From: Gammaproteobacteria bacterium
GTDB lineage: Bacteria > Pseudomonadota > Gammaproteobacteria > JACCYU01
NCBI GenBank assembly: GCA_013695765.1
Contig: JACCZW010000091.1
Coordinates: forward strand, 1 to 33,682
Length of the DNA stretch: 33,682 nucleotides
Direction of reading: 5' to 3'
Numbering within the stretch: position 1 is the stretch's first letter; the number at the start of each line of letters is the position of its first letter. This document shows positions 22,768-31,603 of this stretch, in pieces. The notes under the pieces are model-generated. The model ran no database searches. It saw only the letters and a program-made list of their open reading frames with translations, and was not told the DNA's origin. Both the position numbers and the translations under genes were made by a program.

Positions 22768-24315
22768 ATGACTCCTACCAGCCGCTATGACGTGATCATC
22801 ATTGGCAGCGGGGCCGGCGGAGCTACGTTGGCCTGGCGACTCGCGGCAACGCAAAAAAGCGTGCTGGTTCTGGAACGCGGCGACTACCTGCCGCGCGAAA
22901 CGGAGAACTGGAGTTCGGACGCTGTTTTCGTTCGCAACCGCTACAAGACGCGCGAGGAGTGGCTGGATCGTCGAGGACGCAGGTTCAAACCGGCGACGCA
23001 CTATTGCGTAGGTGGCAATACCAAAGTTTACGGCGCGGCCCTATTCCGCCTGCGCGAACGCGATTTTCTCGAGACCAGACACAAGGACGGGATGTCTCCG
23101 GCATGGCCGATAAGCTATGCGGATCTGGCGCCGTATTACCTGGCGGCCGAACGTTTGTACCAGGTGCACGGCCATCGCGGCAGCGATCCCACCGAGCCGC
23201 CTTGCGATGTCGATTACGATCACCCGCCGGTTGCTCACGAGCCGGCGATCAAACAGCTATTCGACAGCCTGACGCGCAGCGGCAGCCGACCTTTTCCGCT
23301 CCCACTTGCGCTACGGCTCGACGAAACCCGGCCACAAACCAGCCCGTGCATCAAGTGCGCAACCTGCGATGGTTTCCCATGCCTGCTTCACGCCAAGGCC
23401 GATGCGGAGGTCATTTGCATGCGCCCGGCGCTCGCGAAAGGCAATGTCACCTTGTTGACGGACCGGTATGTCGAGCGCCTGGAAACCAGCGCATCGGGCC
23501 GTGCGATAACCACGGTGCAAGCGCGCTGCGGTTCTGAGCCAGAAACGTATGCGGCCGACATCGTGGTGGTCGCATGCGGCGCCATCAACTCGGCCGCCTT
23601 GCTGCTGCGCTCCGCTAACGACTCTCACCCGCACGGGCTCGCCAATTCTTCCGGCGTCGTCGGTCGACATTACATGTGCCACATCAATTCCGCGGTTGCC
23701 GGGCTGATGCCAGCGCGAAACCCGACGCGCTTTCAGAAGACCTTCGGCTTGAATGATTTCTATAATGGGGATGGGGAAAGCGAGGTTCCACTCGGGCATA
23801 TACAGATGCTGGGTAAGCTGGACGGTGCTCAGCTAGCGCCGCAGGCGCCGATACCCGTGCCACGGCGGCTGCTTGATGCCGTCGCCCACCATACGATCGA
23901 CTTCTGGCTGATAAGCGAAGACCTGCCGCAGCCTGAAAATCGCGTTACGATCGATCCGACTGGCGCCATACGCCTTAGTTACCGGGCCAATAATCATCGC
24001 GCGCATCGCGAGCTGCGGCGGCGTTTTCAGAAGACGCTGAAGGCCGCCAATCATCCAATGCCGCTGCTGTCGCGCCGGGCATATGTCTGCCAGCAGATCC
24101 CCCTTTCCGGCGTCGCGCACCAATGCGGCACTGTCCGGTTCGGGTGCGATCCTGCGAGTTCCGCGCTGGATATCACATGCCGTGCCCACGACGTCGATAA
24201 CCTCTACGTCGTCGATAGCGCCTTCTTTCCGTCCAGCAGCGCGGTCAATCCGACCTTGACGATTGTCGCGAACGCGCTGCGGGTAGGCGATGTCATCGCG
24301 GAGCGGCTCGCCTGA
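22768..24315 (+). CDS. GMC-family FAD oxidoreductase
   Basis: A 515-residue flavoprotein. The FAD loop is IIGSGAGGATLAWRLA (residues 12-27), ending in the ribose-binding LERGDYLP. The GMC substrate domain ends with GVAHQCGTVRFG and VVDSAFFPSSSAVNPTLTIV, which carry the usual catalytic His and Asn. An unusual CIKCATCDGFPC (Cys194, 197, 200, 205) lies mid-protein. GMC enzymes oxidise alcohols or sugars. First gene of a plus-strand operon with VOC, transporter, two SDRs and GH15, which suggests carbohydrate oxidation. ATG 22768 is chosen; GTG 22756 would add four residues. Its stop overlaps the VOC start. Confidence 0.88.
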   Translation: MTPTSRYDVIIIGSGAGGATLAWRLAATQKSVLVLERGDYLPRETENWSSDAVFVRNRYKTREEWLDRRGRRFKPATHYCVGGNTKVYGAALFRLRERDFLETRHKDGMSPAWPISYADLAPYYLAAERLYQVHGHRGSDPTEPPCDVDYDHPPVAHEPAIKQLFDSLTRSGSRPFPLPLALRLDETRPQTSPCIKCATCDGFPCLLHAKADAEVICMRPALAKGNVTLLTDRYVERLETSASGRAITTVQARCGSEPETYAADIVVVACGAINSAALLLRSANDSHPHGLANSSGVVGRHYMCHINSAVAGLMPARNPTRFQKTFGLNDFYNGDGESEVPLGHIQMLGKLDGAQLAPQAPIPVPRRLLDAVAHHTIDFWLISEDLPQPENRVTIDPTGAIRLSYRANNHRAHRELRRRFQKTLKAANHPMPLLSRRAYVCQQIPLSGVAHQCGTVRFGCDPASSALDITCRAHDVDNLYVVDSAFFPSSSAVNPTLTIVANALRVGDVIAERLA

Positions 24316-25121
24316 TGCCGGGCGAAACTATGCCGCGCTGCGTCGGGGTGCGCGTGACGGTAGCGGATCTTGATCGGTCGGCGGCCTTTTACACCGATCT
24401 CCTCGGCTTCGAACGTGTTACTGCCACAGCGGAAGAGATTGAGCTAGGGATGGGAGAAATGAGACTGGCCTTGCGGCGAGCAGCACCGCAAGCACTGCGC
24501 GTCATGCCGCCTGACAGCCGCGCCAACGACCGCTGGTTTCGTCATCTCGCGATCGTGGTACGCGACATGGCGGCTGCCTCCGAGCGCCTGCAGACGTATG
24601 GTGTCGAGCTGATTTCGCGCGAACCGCAGACCTTGCCCGACTGGAATCCTGCCTCGGACGGCATCGAAGCATTGTATTTCCGCGACCCGGACGGTCACCC
24701 GCTCGAGCTTATTCGCTATCCGCCGGACAAGGGAAAAGCCGTGTGGCGTGAGTCAAACGAGGAGCTTTTTCTCGGCGTCGATCACAGCGCCATCGTGGTC
24801 GCGGATACCGCGGCGAGTCTCGCCTTCTATCGGGACAAAATCGGCCTCTCGGTAGTCGGTGAGGTTTACAACTTTGGCGCCGAACAGGCGGCCTTAAGTG
24901 GGCTATCGGAGGCCTGCGTTCAAGTGACTTCCCTGCTCGGCCGCGGCACGTTCGGGCTTGAGCTTATTGAATACGTGGCCCCGCGGGGAGGTCGGCCGAT
25001 GCCGGCAGATACCGGCGTGGATGACTTGTGGTGGGCGGAAACGCTCATCGAGCTAGATAACCCAGAAGGCGAGCGGCGACTGATACGCGATCCGGATGGG
25101 CACACAGGAGAGATACGATGA
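24315..25121 (+). CDS. Two-domain VOC/glyoxalase-type protein
   Basis: A 268-residue protein with two vicinal-oxygen-chelate domains. Domain 1 (about 6-135) begins CVGVRVTVADLDRSAAFYTD and ends ALYFRDPDGHPLELIRYP; domain 2 (about 150-268) begins FLGVDHSAIVVADTAASLAF and ends RRLIRDPDGHTGEIR. Each carries the beta-alpha-beta-beta-beta layout and a Glu in the last strand of the metal site. VOC proteins include lyases, dioxygenases and isomerases, so the reaction cannot be assigned. The start shares a base with the GMC stop, and the end overlaps the next gene by ATGA, so expression is coupled. Confidence 0.85.
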   Translation: MPGETMPRCVGVRVTVADLDRSAAFYTDLLGFERVTATAEEIELGMGEMRLALRRAAPQALRVMPPDSRANDRWFRHLAIVVRDMAAASERLQTYGVELISREPQTLPDWNPASDGIEALYFRDPDGHPLELIRYPPDKGKAVWRESNEELFLGVDHSAIVVADTAASLAFYRDKIGLSVVGEVYNFGAEQAALSGLSEACVQVTSLLGRGTFGLELIEYVAPRGGRPMPADTGVDDLWWAETLIELDNPEGERRLIRDPDGHTGEIR

Positions 25122-25564
25122 GTTGGTTACTCGCACCGCTCGCGATGCTGTGCGGCGTTTTTGTCACGACTCAGATTGCCAGCAACACGCTGCTGGGCGA
25201 GAGCCTGGGCAATCTCTATTTGCCAGCCGCGGTCAATATGCTGGTCGGCTTCTGCTTTACCAGCGTGCTGGTCTGGGCGGTAACCGATACGGCGCCGGCT
25301 GCGGCGATGATCCGGGCCGCTCCGTGGTGGACGTGGATCGCGGGTGGTCTTCTGGGGACGATGTATCTCACCGGCAGTATTCTGCTCGCGCCGAAACTGG
25401 GCGCCGCGGCGCTGATCGGGTTCGTCGTCTCCGGCCAGCTCATCTGGGGGGTGCTACTCGATCATTTTGGCTGGATCGGTTTCGAACAGCACGACGCGAG
25501 CGTCGCGCGCCTGATCGGCTGCGGATTGCTGCTCGGCGGCGTGTTCCTGATTGCGAAGTTTTAA
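25118..25564 (+). CDS. YdcZ-type (DMT superfamily) small transporter
   Basis: A 148-residue, very hydrophobic protein with about five membrane helices, starting LLAPLAMLCGVFVTTQIASN and including LAPKLGAAALIGFVVSGQLI and LIGCGLLLGGVFLIAKF. This matches the YdcZ/DUF606 half-size members of the drug/metabolite transporter superfamily, which usually act as dimers. It overlaps the VOC gene by four bases. In the sugar operon it may move a substrate or product across the inner membrane. Confidence 0.8.
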   Translation: MSWLLAPLAMLCGVFVTTQIASNTLLGESLGNLYLPAAVNMLVGFCFTSVLVWAVTDTAPAAAMIRAAPWWTWIAGGLLGTMYLTGSILLAPKLGAAALIGFVVSGQLIWGVLLDHFGWIGFEQHDASVARLIGCGLLLGGVFLIAKF

Positions 25565-25589
25565 GTGTTCAAAGATAAAGGAGAATACG

Positions 25590-26390
25590 ATGGATTTTGG
25601 TCTCTCGAAAAAAGTAGCCGTCATAACCGGTGCGGACGGCGGCATCGGTAAGGCGATCGCGCGCGCGTTCCTGGCGGAAGACGCGCAGGTTGCCGCGATC
25701 GGACATCAACGTAAGCGTATCGACGAAACCGCGCGTGAACTGTCTGAGAATGGCGGCAGGGTCGAACCATTCGTGGCCGATTTAACCGACGCGCGCTCGG
25801 TCACCCATCTAACCCAGGCAGTGCTCGAGCGCTTCGGCACTGTGCACGTGCTCGTCAATGCGGCCGGCGGCGTCGGAAAATTCGCCGGCTTCGACAAACT
25901 CACGGACGAAGATTGGCACAAAGACATCGAGCTCAACCTGATGACCGCGGTGCGGGCGACGCGGGCCTTTCTGCCGGCAATGCGGAAACAGAAATGGGGA
26001 AGAGTGATCAGCATCGCCTCGGAATCCGGTGTCCAGCCGGACGCCGACATCCCCAACTATAACGCCGCCAAGGCGGCATTGATCGCCTTCGGCAAAAGCA
26101 TCTCCAAGGCTTACGCCGTGGATGGCGTCCTCGTCAACTCGGTCTCTCCCGCCTTCATCAGGACGCCGTTGGTCGACCGCATGCTGCAGGAACGGGCGGA
26201 CAACGAAGGTACGACCTTTGACGAGGCGCTCGAAGCGTTCTTGAAGACCGAACGGCCGCACATCGAACTTCATCGCCCCGGCAATCCCGCCGAAGTTGCC
26301 GCGGCTGTCGTCTTTCTCGCCTCCGAGCAGGCGAGCTTCATCCTCGGGAGCAATCTGCGCGTGGACGGCGGCTCGATCGCGACCGTGTAG
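25590..26390 (+). CDS. Short-chain dehydrogenase/reductase 1
   Basis: A 266-residue classical SDR. It shows the cofactor loop TGADGGIG (13-20), NAAG (90-93), the catalytic Ser144 in IASESG, and Tyr157/Lys161 in YNAAK. The C-terminus ends in the typical GSNLRVDGGSI. The ATG at 25590 follows AAAGGAG by seven bases. It starts 25 bases after the transporter gene. Likely an NAD(P)-dependent alcohol or sugar oxidoreductase; the presence of two SDRs in the operon suggests successive oxidation steps, but the substrate is unknown. Confidence 0.87.
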   Translation: MDFGLSKKVAVITGADGGIGKAIARAFLAEDAQVAAIGHQRKRIDETARELSENGGRVEPFVADLTDARSVTHLTQAVLERFGTVHVLVNAAGGVGKFAGFDKLTDEDWHKDIELNLMTAVRATRAFLPAMRKQKWGRVISIASESGVQPDADIPNYNAAKAALIAFGKSISKAYAVDGVLVNSVSPAFIRTPLVDRMLQERADNEGTTFDEALEAFLKTERPHIELHRPGNPAEVAAAVVFLASEQASFILGSNLRVDGGSIATV

Positions 26391-26471
26391 TCGAGCGGCG
26401 CGGTTCGGCTGTTGATTGCAACAACATGAGCGCTTGTGCGCACCGTAGTGTCCGCCACACCGGAGTAACCT

Positions 26472-27284
26472 GTGACTTCCAACAACACGCTTACTCTCGC
26501 TGGTCAAACAGCGATCGTTACCGGCGCCAATTCAGGTATCGGCGCGGCCATCGCGCACTCGCTCGCCTCAGCCGGCGCCGCCGTAGGAGTTAATCACCGC
26601 GGCAAACACGAGGCCGCGGAAAAGATCGTACGCGCGATCCGCGATCGGGGCGGCGAGGCCGCGGCGTTCAAAGCGGACGTCTCGCGCGAGGCCGACGTAT
26701 TGCGGTTATTTGACGATTTTACCAACACGTTCGGCCGAGTCGACATTCTGGTCGCCAACGCCGGCATTCAGAAGGACGCACCGTTAACGTCAATGACGCT
26801 CGAGGAATGGCGCGCCGTAATCGAGGTTAATCTCACCGGCCAGTTTTTGTGCGTGCGCGAGGCGGTGCGCCGTTTTCTTGCGCAGGCCGAATCACCCGAA
26901 TCGAGGGCCCGCGGCAAGATCGTTTGCATGAGTTCGGTGCACCAGATCATTCCCTGGGCCGGTCACGTGAATTATGCCGCCGCCAAAGGCGGTATCCAGC
27001 AGATGATGAGAACCGTGGCGCAAGAAGTCGCCGAGCATAAAATCCGTGTAAACGGCATAGCGCCTGGCGCCGTCAAGACAGAGATCAATCGCGAAGCCCT
27101 GGAAGCGCCGGACGCCGAACGCAAGCTCCTGAAGCTGATCCCTTACGGTCGCCTCGGTGAACCGGAGGATGTTGCGAAAGCTGCGCTGTGGTTGGCATCC
27201 GAAGAGTCGGATTACGTCACGGGCACGACGCTGTTCGTGGATGGCGCGATGAGTCTCTATCCGGCCTTCCGCGATAATGGATAA
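26472..27284 (+). CDS. Short-chain dehydrogenase/reductase 2, glucose-1-DH-like
   Basis: A 270-residue classical SDR opened by GTG 26472 behind CGGAG. It has TGANSGIG (17-24), NAG (96-98), Ser155, Tyr168 and Lys172 (YAAAK). IRVNGIAPGAVKTEINREAL and TGTTLFVDGAMSLYP are close to the glucose 1-dehydrogenase style of SDR. The end overlaps the GH15 start. With a GH15 enzyme that releases glucose encoded next, glucose oxidation is an attractive role but remains an inference. Confidence 0.85.
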   Translation: MTSNNTLTLAGQTAIVTGANSGIGAAIAHSLASAGAAVGVNHRGKHEAAEKIVRAIRDRGGEAAAFKADVSREADVLRLFDDFTNTFGRVDILVANAGIQKDAPLTSMTLEEWRAVIEVNLTGQFLCVREAVRRFLAQAESPESRARGKIVCMSSVHQIIPWAGHVNYAAAKGGIQQMMRTVAQEVAEHKIRVNGIAPGAVKTEINREALEAPDAERKLLKLIPYGRLGEPEDVAKAALWLASEESDYVTGTTLFVDGAMSLYPAFRDNG

Positions 27285-29208
27285 CAACGAAGGCAGCTAT
27301 CGACCGATCGGCGATTACGCGGCGATCGGCGATTGTCACGGCGGCGCGCTGGTGTCTTCGGATGGCCGCATCGATTGGTGCTGTCTCGAGCGCTTCGATG
27401 CAGACCCGGTTTTCTGCCGTTTGCTCGACGATCGGAAAGGCGGATTTCTCGGCTTGCAGCCGCGAGCCGAATTCACAACGAAGCGAGCCTATCTCGACGA
27501 CACGAACATCGTGCGCACCGACTTCCACACCGACTCGGGTCGCTTCGCGGTGACCGACTTCATGCCGGTAGGCCGCAAGCCAAAAGCCAGCGCGCACGAT
27601 TACGTGAGTCTCAGCGCGCCGAAATGGCTGATCCGCCGGATCGAGGGAATAGACGGCGAGGTCGATATTGATTGCGTTTATCGGCCGAGTGTGGCGTTTG
27701 CCACGCTGAGCGCGCGATTGTCGATGGCCGGCACCGCCGTCGTCGCCGGTAGCGGCGGCGCGGCGCTTCGTTCCGATATCGCGTTCACCATCTCAGACGA
27801 TCACGCCGTGGCAAACGCCACGGTGCGCGCCGGGGACGTGCGGTTTATCGTCGTGATGGCGAAACTGGAATCGGTTTCGCGCGAACGGGTCGAAGAATTG
27901 CTGGCGATGACCATCGCGTTCTGGCGCGAGTGGCTATCGTACTGCCGCTACCAGGGTCCGTACTGCGATGCGGTCAGACGCAGCGCGCTGGCGTTGAAGC
28001 TCATGACCTATGCCCCTACAGGCGCGGTGGTTGCCGCCTTGACGACCTCACTGCCCGAACATCTCGGCGGCAATCGCAACTGGGATTACCGCTTCTGCTG
28101 GGTCCGCGACGCCAGCCTGACGCTGACTGCGCTTGCGACCCTTGGTTACGCGAGCGAGGCGGCCATGTTCTACAACTTTCTGCGCGCGGTATCGGAAGAT
28201 TCGCTGTCCGATCTTCAAGTTCTCTACGGGATCGAGCGCGAACGCGGGATGACCGAACAGCAGCTCGATCACCTGAACGGCTACATGGACTCCCGGCCAG
28301 TGCGGGCAGGCAACGGCGCCCACGACCAGCGGCAAACCGATCTCTATGCTTACGTGATGGAAGGCGTACACAGCTTCAAAACGCTGGGTGGCAAGCTCGC
28401 GGCCAGTGACAAGCACATGTTCGAGAAGCTGATCGAGTTTATGGGGCATTGCTGGTCGGCGCCGGATCAGGGAATCTGGGAGATACGCGGGCCGCCGCAG
28501 CATTTCGTGCATTCCAAGGCGTCGTGCTGGGCGGCGGTCGATCGGGCGATAAGGCTGTTCGGCGACCAGGATGACTGGGTTGCGTTGCGCGACAGGATCC
28601 TTAACGAGACCCACGCCAGAGGGCGCAGCGCCGATGGCGGTCATTTTTGCCAAGCCTTTTCAGGAACGGATTCCGACGCCTCGCTGCTGCTGCTGCCGGC
28701 AATCGGTTTTCCCGCGGGCGAGCAGTTGCTGCGCGGTACGCTTGAAGCCGTAGAGAAAGAGTTGCGCAAAGGCGAGTTTGTCTGGCGCTACCTGGGCGAG
28801 GACGGACTCGAAGGCAAGGAATCGCCGTTTCTCGTGTGCAGCTTCTGGCTGGTCGACGCGCTGTTATTTGCGAACCGGTCTGATGATGCGAAAGCGCTCT
28901 TCGACACGTTGCTCAAGCGCGCCAATGACGTCGGCCTGTACGCCGAAGAGATGGATGAGCAAACTGGCGCCTTTCTCGGCAATTTCCCGCAGGCCTTGAC
29001 ACATATCGGCTTGATCGGCAGCGCGGTCAACCTGGAGCTATACGCCAAGGAAGGGGTCGATGCGTTGCGTGGCGCCTATGCGGACCGCGCCAAACGCTAT
29101 GTCGGCGCAACCATCGGCTGGCGCGGCGTTCTCGCCGGTCTTTTGTATCACCGATTCATGTTTCGGCTCTATTCGTCCAGAAAATCGCGCATGTCCGCGA
29201 ACCGTTAG
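27277..29208 (+). CDS. GH15 glucoamylase/trehalase-type enzyme
   Basis: A 643-residue glycoside hydrolase family 15 protein. The N-terminal beta domain begins YRPIGDYAAIGDCHGGALVS, continuing SDGRIDWCCLERFD. The (alpha/alpha)6 catalytic domain holds NRNWDYRFCWVRDAS (about 265-280). A catalytic Glu lies near 555 in GLYAEEMDEQTGAFLGNFPQ, followed by ALTHIGLI. Family members hydrolyse terminal alpha-glucosidic bonds of maltodextrins or trehalose. No signal peptide is seen, so it is likely cytoplasmic and acts on storage or compatible sugars. The ATG overlaps the SDR2 end by eight bases. Confidence 0.9.
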   Translation: MDNNEGSYRPIGDYAAIGDCHGGALVSSDGRIDWCCLERFDADPVFCRLLDDRKGGFLGLQPRAEFTTKRAYLDDTNIVRTDFHTDSGRFAVTDFMPVGRKPKASAHDYVSLSAPKWLIRRIEGIDGEVDIDCVYRPSVAFATLSARLSMAGTAVVAGSGGAALRSDIAFTISDDHAVANATVRAGDVRFIVVMAKLESVSRERVEELLAMTIAFWREWLSYCRYQGPYCDAVRRSALALKLMTYAPTGAVVAALTTSLPEHLGGNRNWDYRFCWVRDASLTLTALATLGYASEAAMFYNFLRAVSEDSLSDLQVLYGIERERGMTEQQLDHLNGYMDSRPVRAGNGAHDQRQTDLYAYVMEGVHSFKTLGGKLAASDKHMFEKLIEFMGHCWSAPDQGIWEIRGPPQHFVHSKASCWAAVDRAIRLFGDQDDWVALRDRILNETHARGRSADGGHFCQAFSGTDSDASLLLLPAIGFPAGEQLLRGTLEAVEKELRKGEFVWRYLGEDGLEGKESPFLVCSFWLVDALLFANRSDDAKALFDTLLKRANDVGLYAEEMDEQTGAFLGNFPQALTHIGLIGSAVNLELYAKEGVDALRGAYADRAKRYVGATIGWRGVLAGLLYHRFMFRLYSSRKSRMSANR

Positions 29209-29427
29209 AATCAGGGTTTCCCCTGTCGAGTTTTACACATCGCTACTGATTCGATCTTTAGCAGCGATAGCTACGCTCTAGCGATCGCCTGTGTCGAGCA
29301 AGCAGCTTATCGGCAAGAGGCGTGCGTGGTCATCGACCAAGTAATCTTTGAGATTCATGACTGGAGGTGAACATCAGCCGGGCACGATTTAATTTAAAGA
29401 AAAATTCCTAATCCCTTTCGGAGATAC
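29209..29427. other. Spacer after sugar operon
   Basis: About 220 bases with no gene or clear terminator. A single CTTTA at 29258 is not repeated in 11-bp steps, so it is not a fourth regulatory element. Confidence 0.35.
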
Positions 29428-29580
29428 GCAATAAGCGCCGATGGGCGTTATCTCTACGTGCTGAACAAGGAAGGCGCCTTCGTCGATGGTTATCAGGTAA
29501 ACGAGGATGGGACCTTGACGCTGATTACGACTCAGCAAGGCGCGCTACCCGTCTTTGGCAACGGCCTCGCAGCTTTCTAG
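29428..29580 (+). pseudogene. 3' remnant of a third lactonase-family gene
   Basis: The frame ends AISADGRYLYVLNKEGAF then VDGYQVNEDGTLTLITTQQG and GLAAF before TAG. This aligns with the last blade and C-terminus of lactonase 1 (LSADGRYLYSLNN...SVGIAAF) and lactonase 2 (LSDNGRYLYILNN...AVGLAAR). Upstream the similarity ends abruptly at about 29420 and there is no start. Roughly 50 of about 400 codons remain. Confidence 0.8.
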
Positions 29581-29843
29581 AATACGACACGGCGGATTGC
29601 CCATCACAATAGCGCACAAACGGCGGCATCATGCACCGCGGCCGGCCTCCGGGCTGGTCGAGTGCCGTCCGCGCCCGGCGCGGTGGCTTTGCTCGGTCGC
29701 CGTCAGCACGGCGGGTACCAGACCGAAGCATGAATTCACCCAATGCGTGGCCGAATCCCTCCACAACTGGCGATTGACGGTTTATCCTGCGAGTAGAGCT
29801 TAGGAGTGATGGCTGAGGGACAACCGCCTGGAGGAGCTTCCCA
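29581..29843. other. Spacer before DoxX-like gene
   Basis: GC-rich, no credible gene. Contains the short palindrome CCGCGCC-C-GGCGCGG near 29675 and the DoxX ribosome binding site GGAGGAG near 29830. Confidence 0.35.
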
Positions 29844-30251
29844 ATGAACCACGCAGACCGACAACCCGCGCTTTCTTTGCTGCTGCTGCGGCTCAGCGTC
29901 TTCCTGGTCATGGTAATGTGGACCTTGGACAAGTTCGTGCGCCCGGCGCACGCCGCTGGCGTTTATGGGGAGTTTTACTCACTCGGCGGTCTGAGTCATG
30001 AGCTCTTTTACGTGGTGGCCGCGCTGGAGCTCGCGGTGATTATCGGTTTTGTATTGGGATTCAAAAAACGCATCACCTACGGCGCGGTATTGCTCTTTCA
30101 CGCCGTCTCCACCTTGTCCTCGTACCGGCAGTATTTCGCGCCGTTCGAAGATGTGAATCTGTTGTTCTTCGCCGCGTGGCCGATGCTGGCCGCATGCTTT
30201 GCGTTATACAGTTTGCGCGATCGCGATACCCTGTTGGCCTGGGACAAATAG
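29844..30251 (+). CDS. DoxX-like four-helix membrane protein
   Basis: A 135-residue inner-membrane protein with four helices: LSLLLLRLSVFLVMVMWTLD, FYVVAALELAVIIGFVLGF, ITYGAVLLFHAVSTLSS and LLFFAAWPMLAACFALYSL. Layout and the N-terminal LRLSVFLVMVMWTLDKF resemble the DoxX superfamily. DoxX-like genes (HvfD) are found with HvfA/HvfB/HvfC metallophore loci, and an HvfA-like start lies 3.7 kb downstream, but DoxX proteins occur in many contexts. A strong GGAGGAG precedes the ATG. Confidence 0.65.
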   Translation: MNHADRQPALSLLLLRLSVFLVMVMWTLDKFVRPAHAAGVYGEFYSLGGLSHELFYVVAALELAVIIGFVLGFKKRITYGAVLLFHAVSTLSSYRQYFAPFEDVNLLFFAAWPMLAACFALYSLRDRDTLLAWDK

Positions 30252-30411
30252 CCGGCATTCACATGCGGCGCCACCAGTGCATCTCGCGAAGACTGGCTTC
30301 GACCGTTCCCGGGCCTATCTGCCGATATCAGACCTCTTCAGTCAACGCTACATAGGGTGACGCAATCATGCGCAAGCTCTTGATCCTCGTTTTGCCTTTC
30401 AGTCTCCTTGT

Positions 30412-31197
30412 ATGGGCGCCGCTATCACACAACTCGTGCAGCAGGCGATGGGCGGCGATCATCGAGCGCCGGCGAACGTGGCTCGAGATCAATATCGGCA
30501 TCCCGCACAAACGCTGCGGTTCCTGGGACTCAAGCCGGAGATGACGGTGGTGGAGATCTGGCCGAGTGAGGGGTGGTACACGGAGATCCTGGCGCCGGCG
30601 ACCCGGCCGCGGGGCATCTACTACGCGGCCGGCTGGCGCAAGGAAGTGCACACGGGCTTCACGGAGAAGCTCGAAACTCGGCCCGACGTCTATGATCACG
30701 TCGTCGTCACTGAGCTGTCGGTGCCCGAACGCACGACGATTGCGCCGCCGGGCACGGCCGACATGGTTCTCACCTTCCGCAATGTCCACAACTGGATGCA
30801 GGGCGACTATGCCCAGGAGATGTTCCGGGTGTTCTACCGTACGCTGAGACCAGACGGAATCTTAGGATTGGTCGAGCATCGCGCCAGGCCCGGCGCCTCG
30901 ATCAAGGCCATGAAGGCTAGCGGGTACGTCACCGAGCGGCACGTGATCGGCCTGGCCGAGCAGGCGGGTTTCGTGCTGGAGGCGAAGTCCGAGATCAACG
31001 CCAACCCCAAGGACACCACAGACCATCCAGCGGGCGTTTGGACATTGCCCCCGACCTTGCAGCTCTGCGAGGAGATGGACGCGGGTCCCGATCGAAAACG
31101 CTGTCTCAAGAAGTATGGGGCGATCGGAGAGTCCGACCGCATGACGCTTCGATTTCGCAAGCCCGTCAGCACGCCTGCTTGGAGCGCGGTTCGCTGA
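30412..31197 (+). CDS. Methyltransferase-like protein 2, signal peptide out of frame
   Basis: A 261-residue COG4798-type protein very similar to the one at 13580-14443: VVEIWPSEGWYTEILAPATR, YDHVVVTELSVPERTTIAPP, VLTFRNVHNWMQGDY and EINANPKDTTDHPAGVWTLP. The internal ATG 30412 starts just at the mature region. An ATG at 30368 encodes a signal-like MRKLLILVLPFSLLVW in a frame one base off (offset 44), so the original exported start appears broken by an indel between 30368 and 30412. As it stands the protein would be cytoplasmic, or the gene is damaged. Its neighbours differ from those of copy 1. Confidence 0.8.
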   Translation: MGAAITQLVQQAMGGDHRAPANVARDQYRHPAQTLRFLGLKPEMTVVEIWPSEGWYTEILAPATRPRGIYYAAGWRKEVHTGFTEKLETRPDVYDHVVVTELSVPERTTIAPPGTADMVLTFRNVHNWMQGDYAQEMFRVFYRTLRPDGILGLVEHRARPGASIKAMKASGYVTERHVIGLAEQAGFVLEAKSEINANPKDTTDHPAGVWTLPPTLQLCEEMDAGPDRKRCLKKYGAIGESDRMTLRFRKPVSTPAWSAVR

Positions 31198-31219
31198 CCA
31201 ACACGCGCGCTGCAAAGAG

Positions 31220-31246
31220 GGGATCGCTGCGGGGAGACGCGATCCC
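31220..31246 (+). terminator. Hairpin after methyltransferase 2
   Basis: GGGATCGC (31220-31227) pairs with GCGATCCC (31239-31246) across an 11-base loop, 22 bases after the methyltransferase stop. There is no following T-run, so factor-independent termination would be inefficient. Confidence 0.4.
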
Positions 31247-31603
31247 GCAAGCATGCCTGCGGTGGGATAACCGATACCCCGCCGCCCGGATATCACCCCT
31301 CAAAAGATTCAGCATTTTGCTTGACGCCGAATACGTATTAACACTGATTCGATCGGCGGGCGCCGCGCGTATTTTTAGTGTGCCGTCACGATACCGCAAC
31401 GCGCGAGCGTTAAGCTGCGGATCGTGGCACCGAAACCCATCACAATACGGGAGGTTTAATCGTGAACTTTCGCCCACCTCCGCCACGGACGATGACCGAC
31501 AAAGCTATCCACGTGCCGCTAGCGGGCGGACCGGTGTCACGGGTGCCACAGGTGGTGCACGAATTCGTGTGCTCCGGCATGCGCTTAACGCGGCAGTCCT
31601 CTT

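Noticed and set aside
29255-29270. Single CTTTAGC resembling a regulatory unit
   Set aside because: No neighbouring units at 11-bp spacing.
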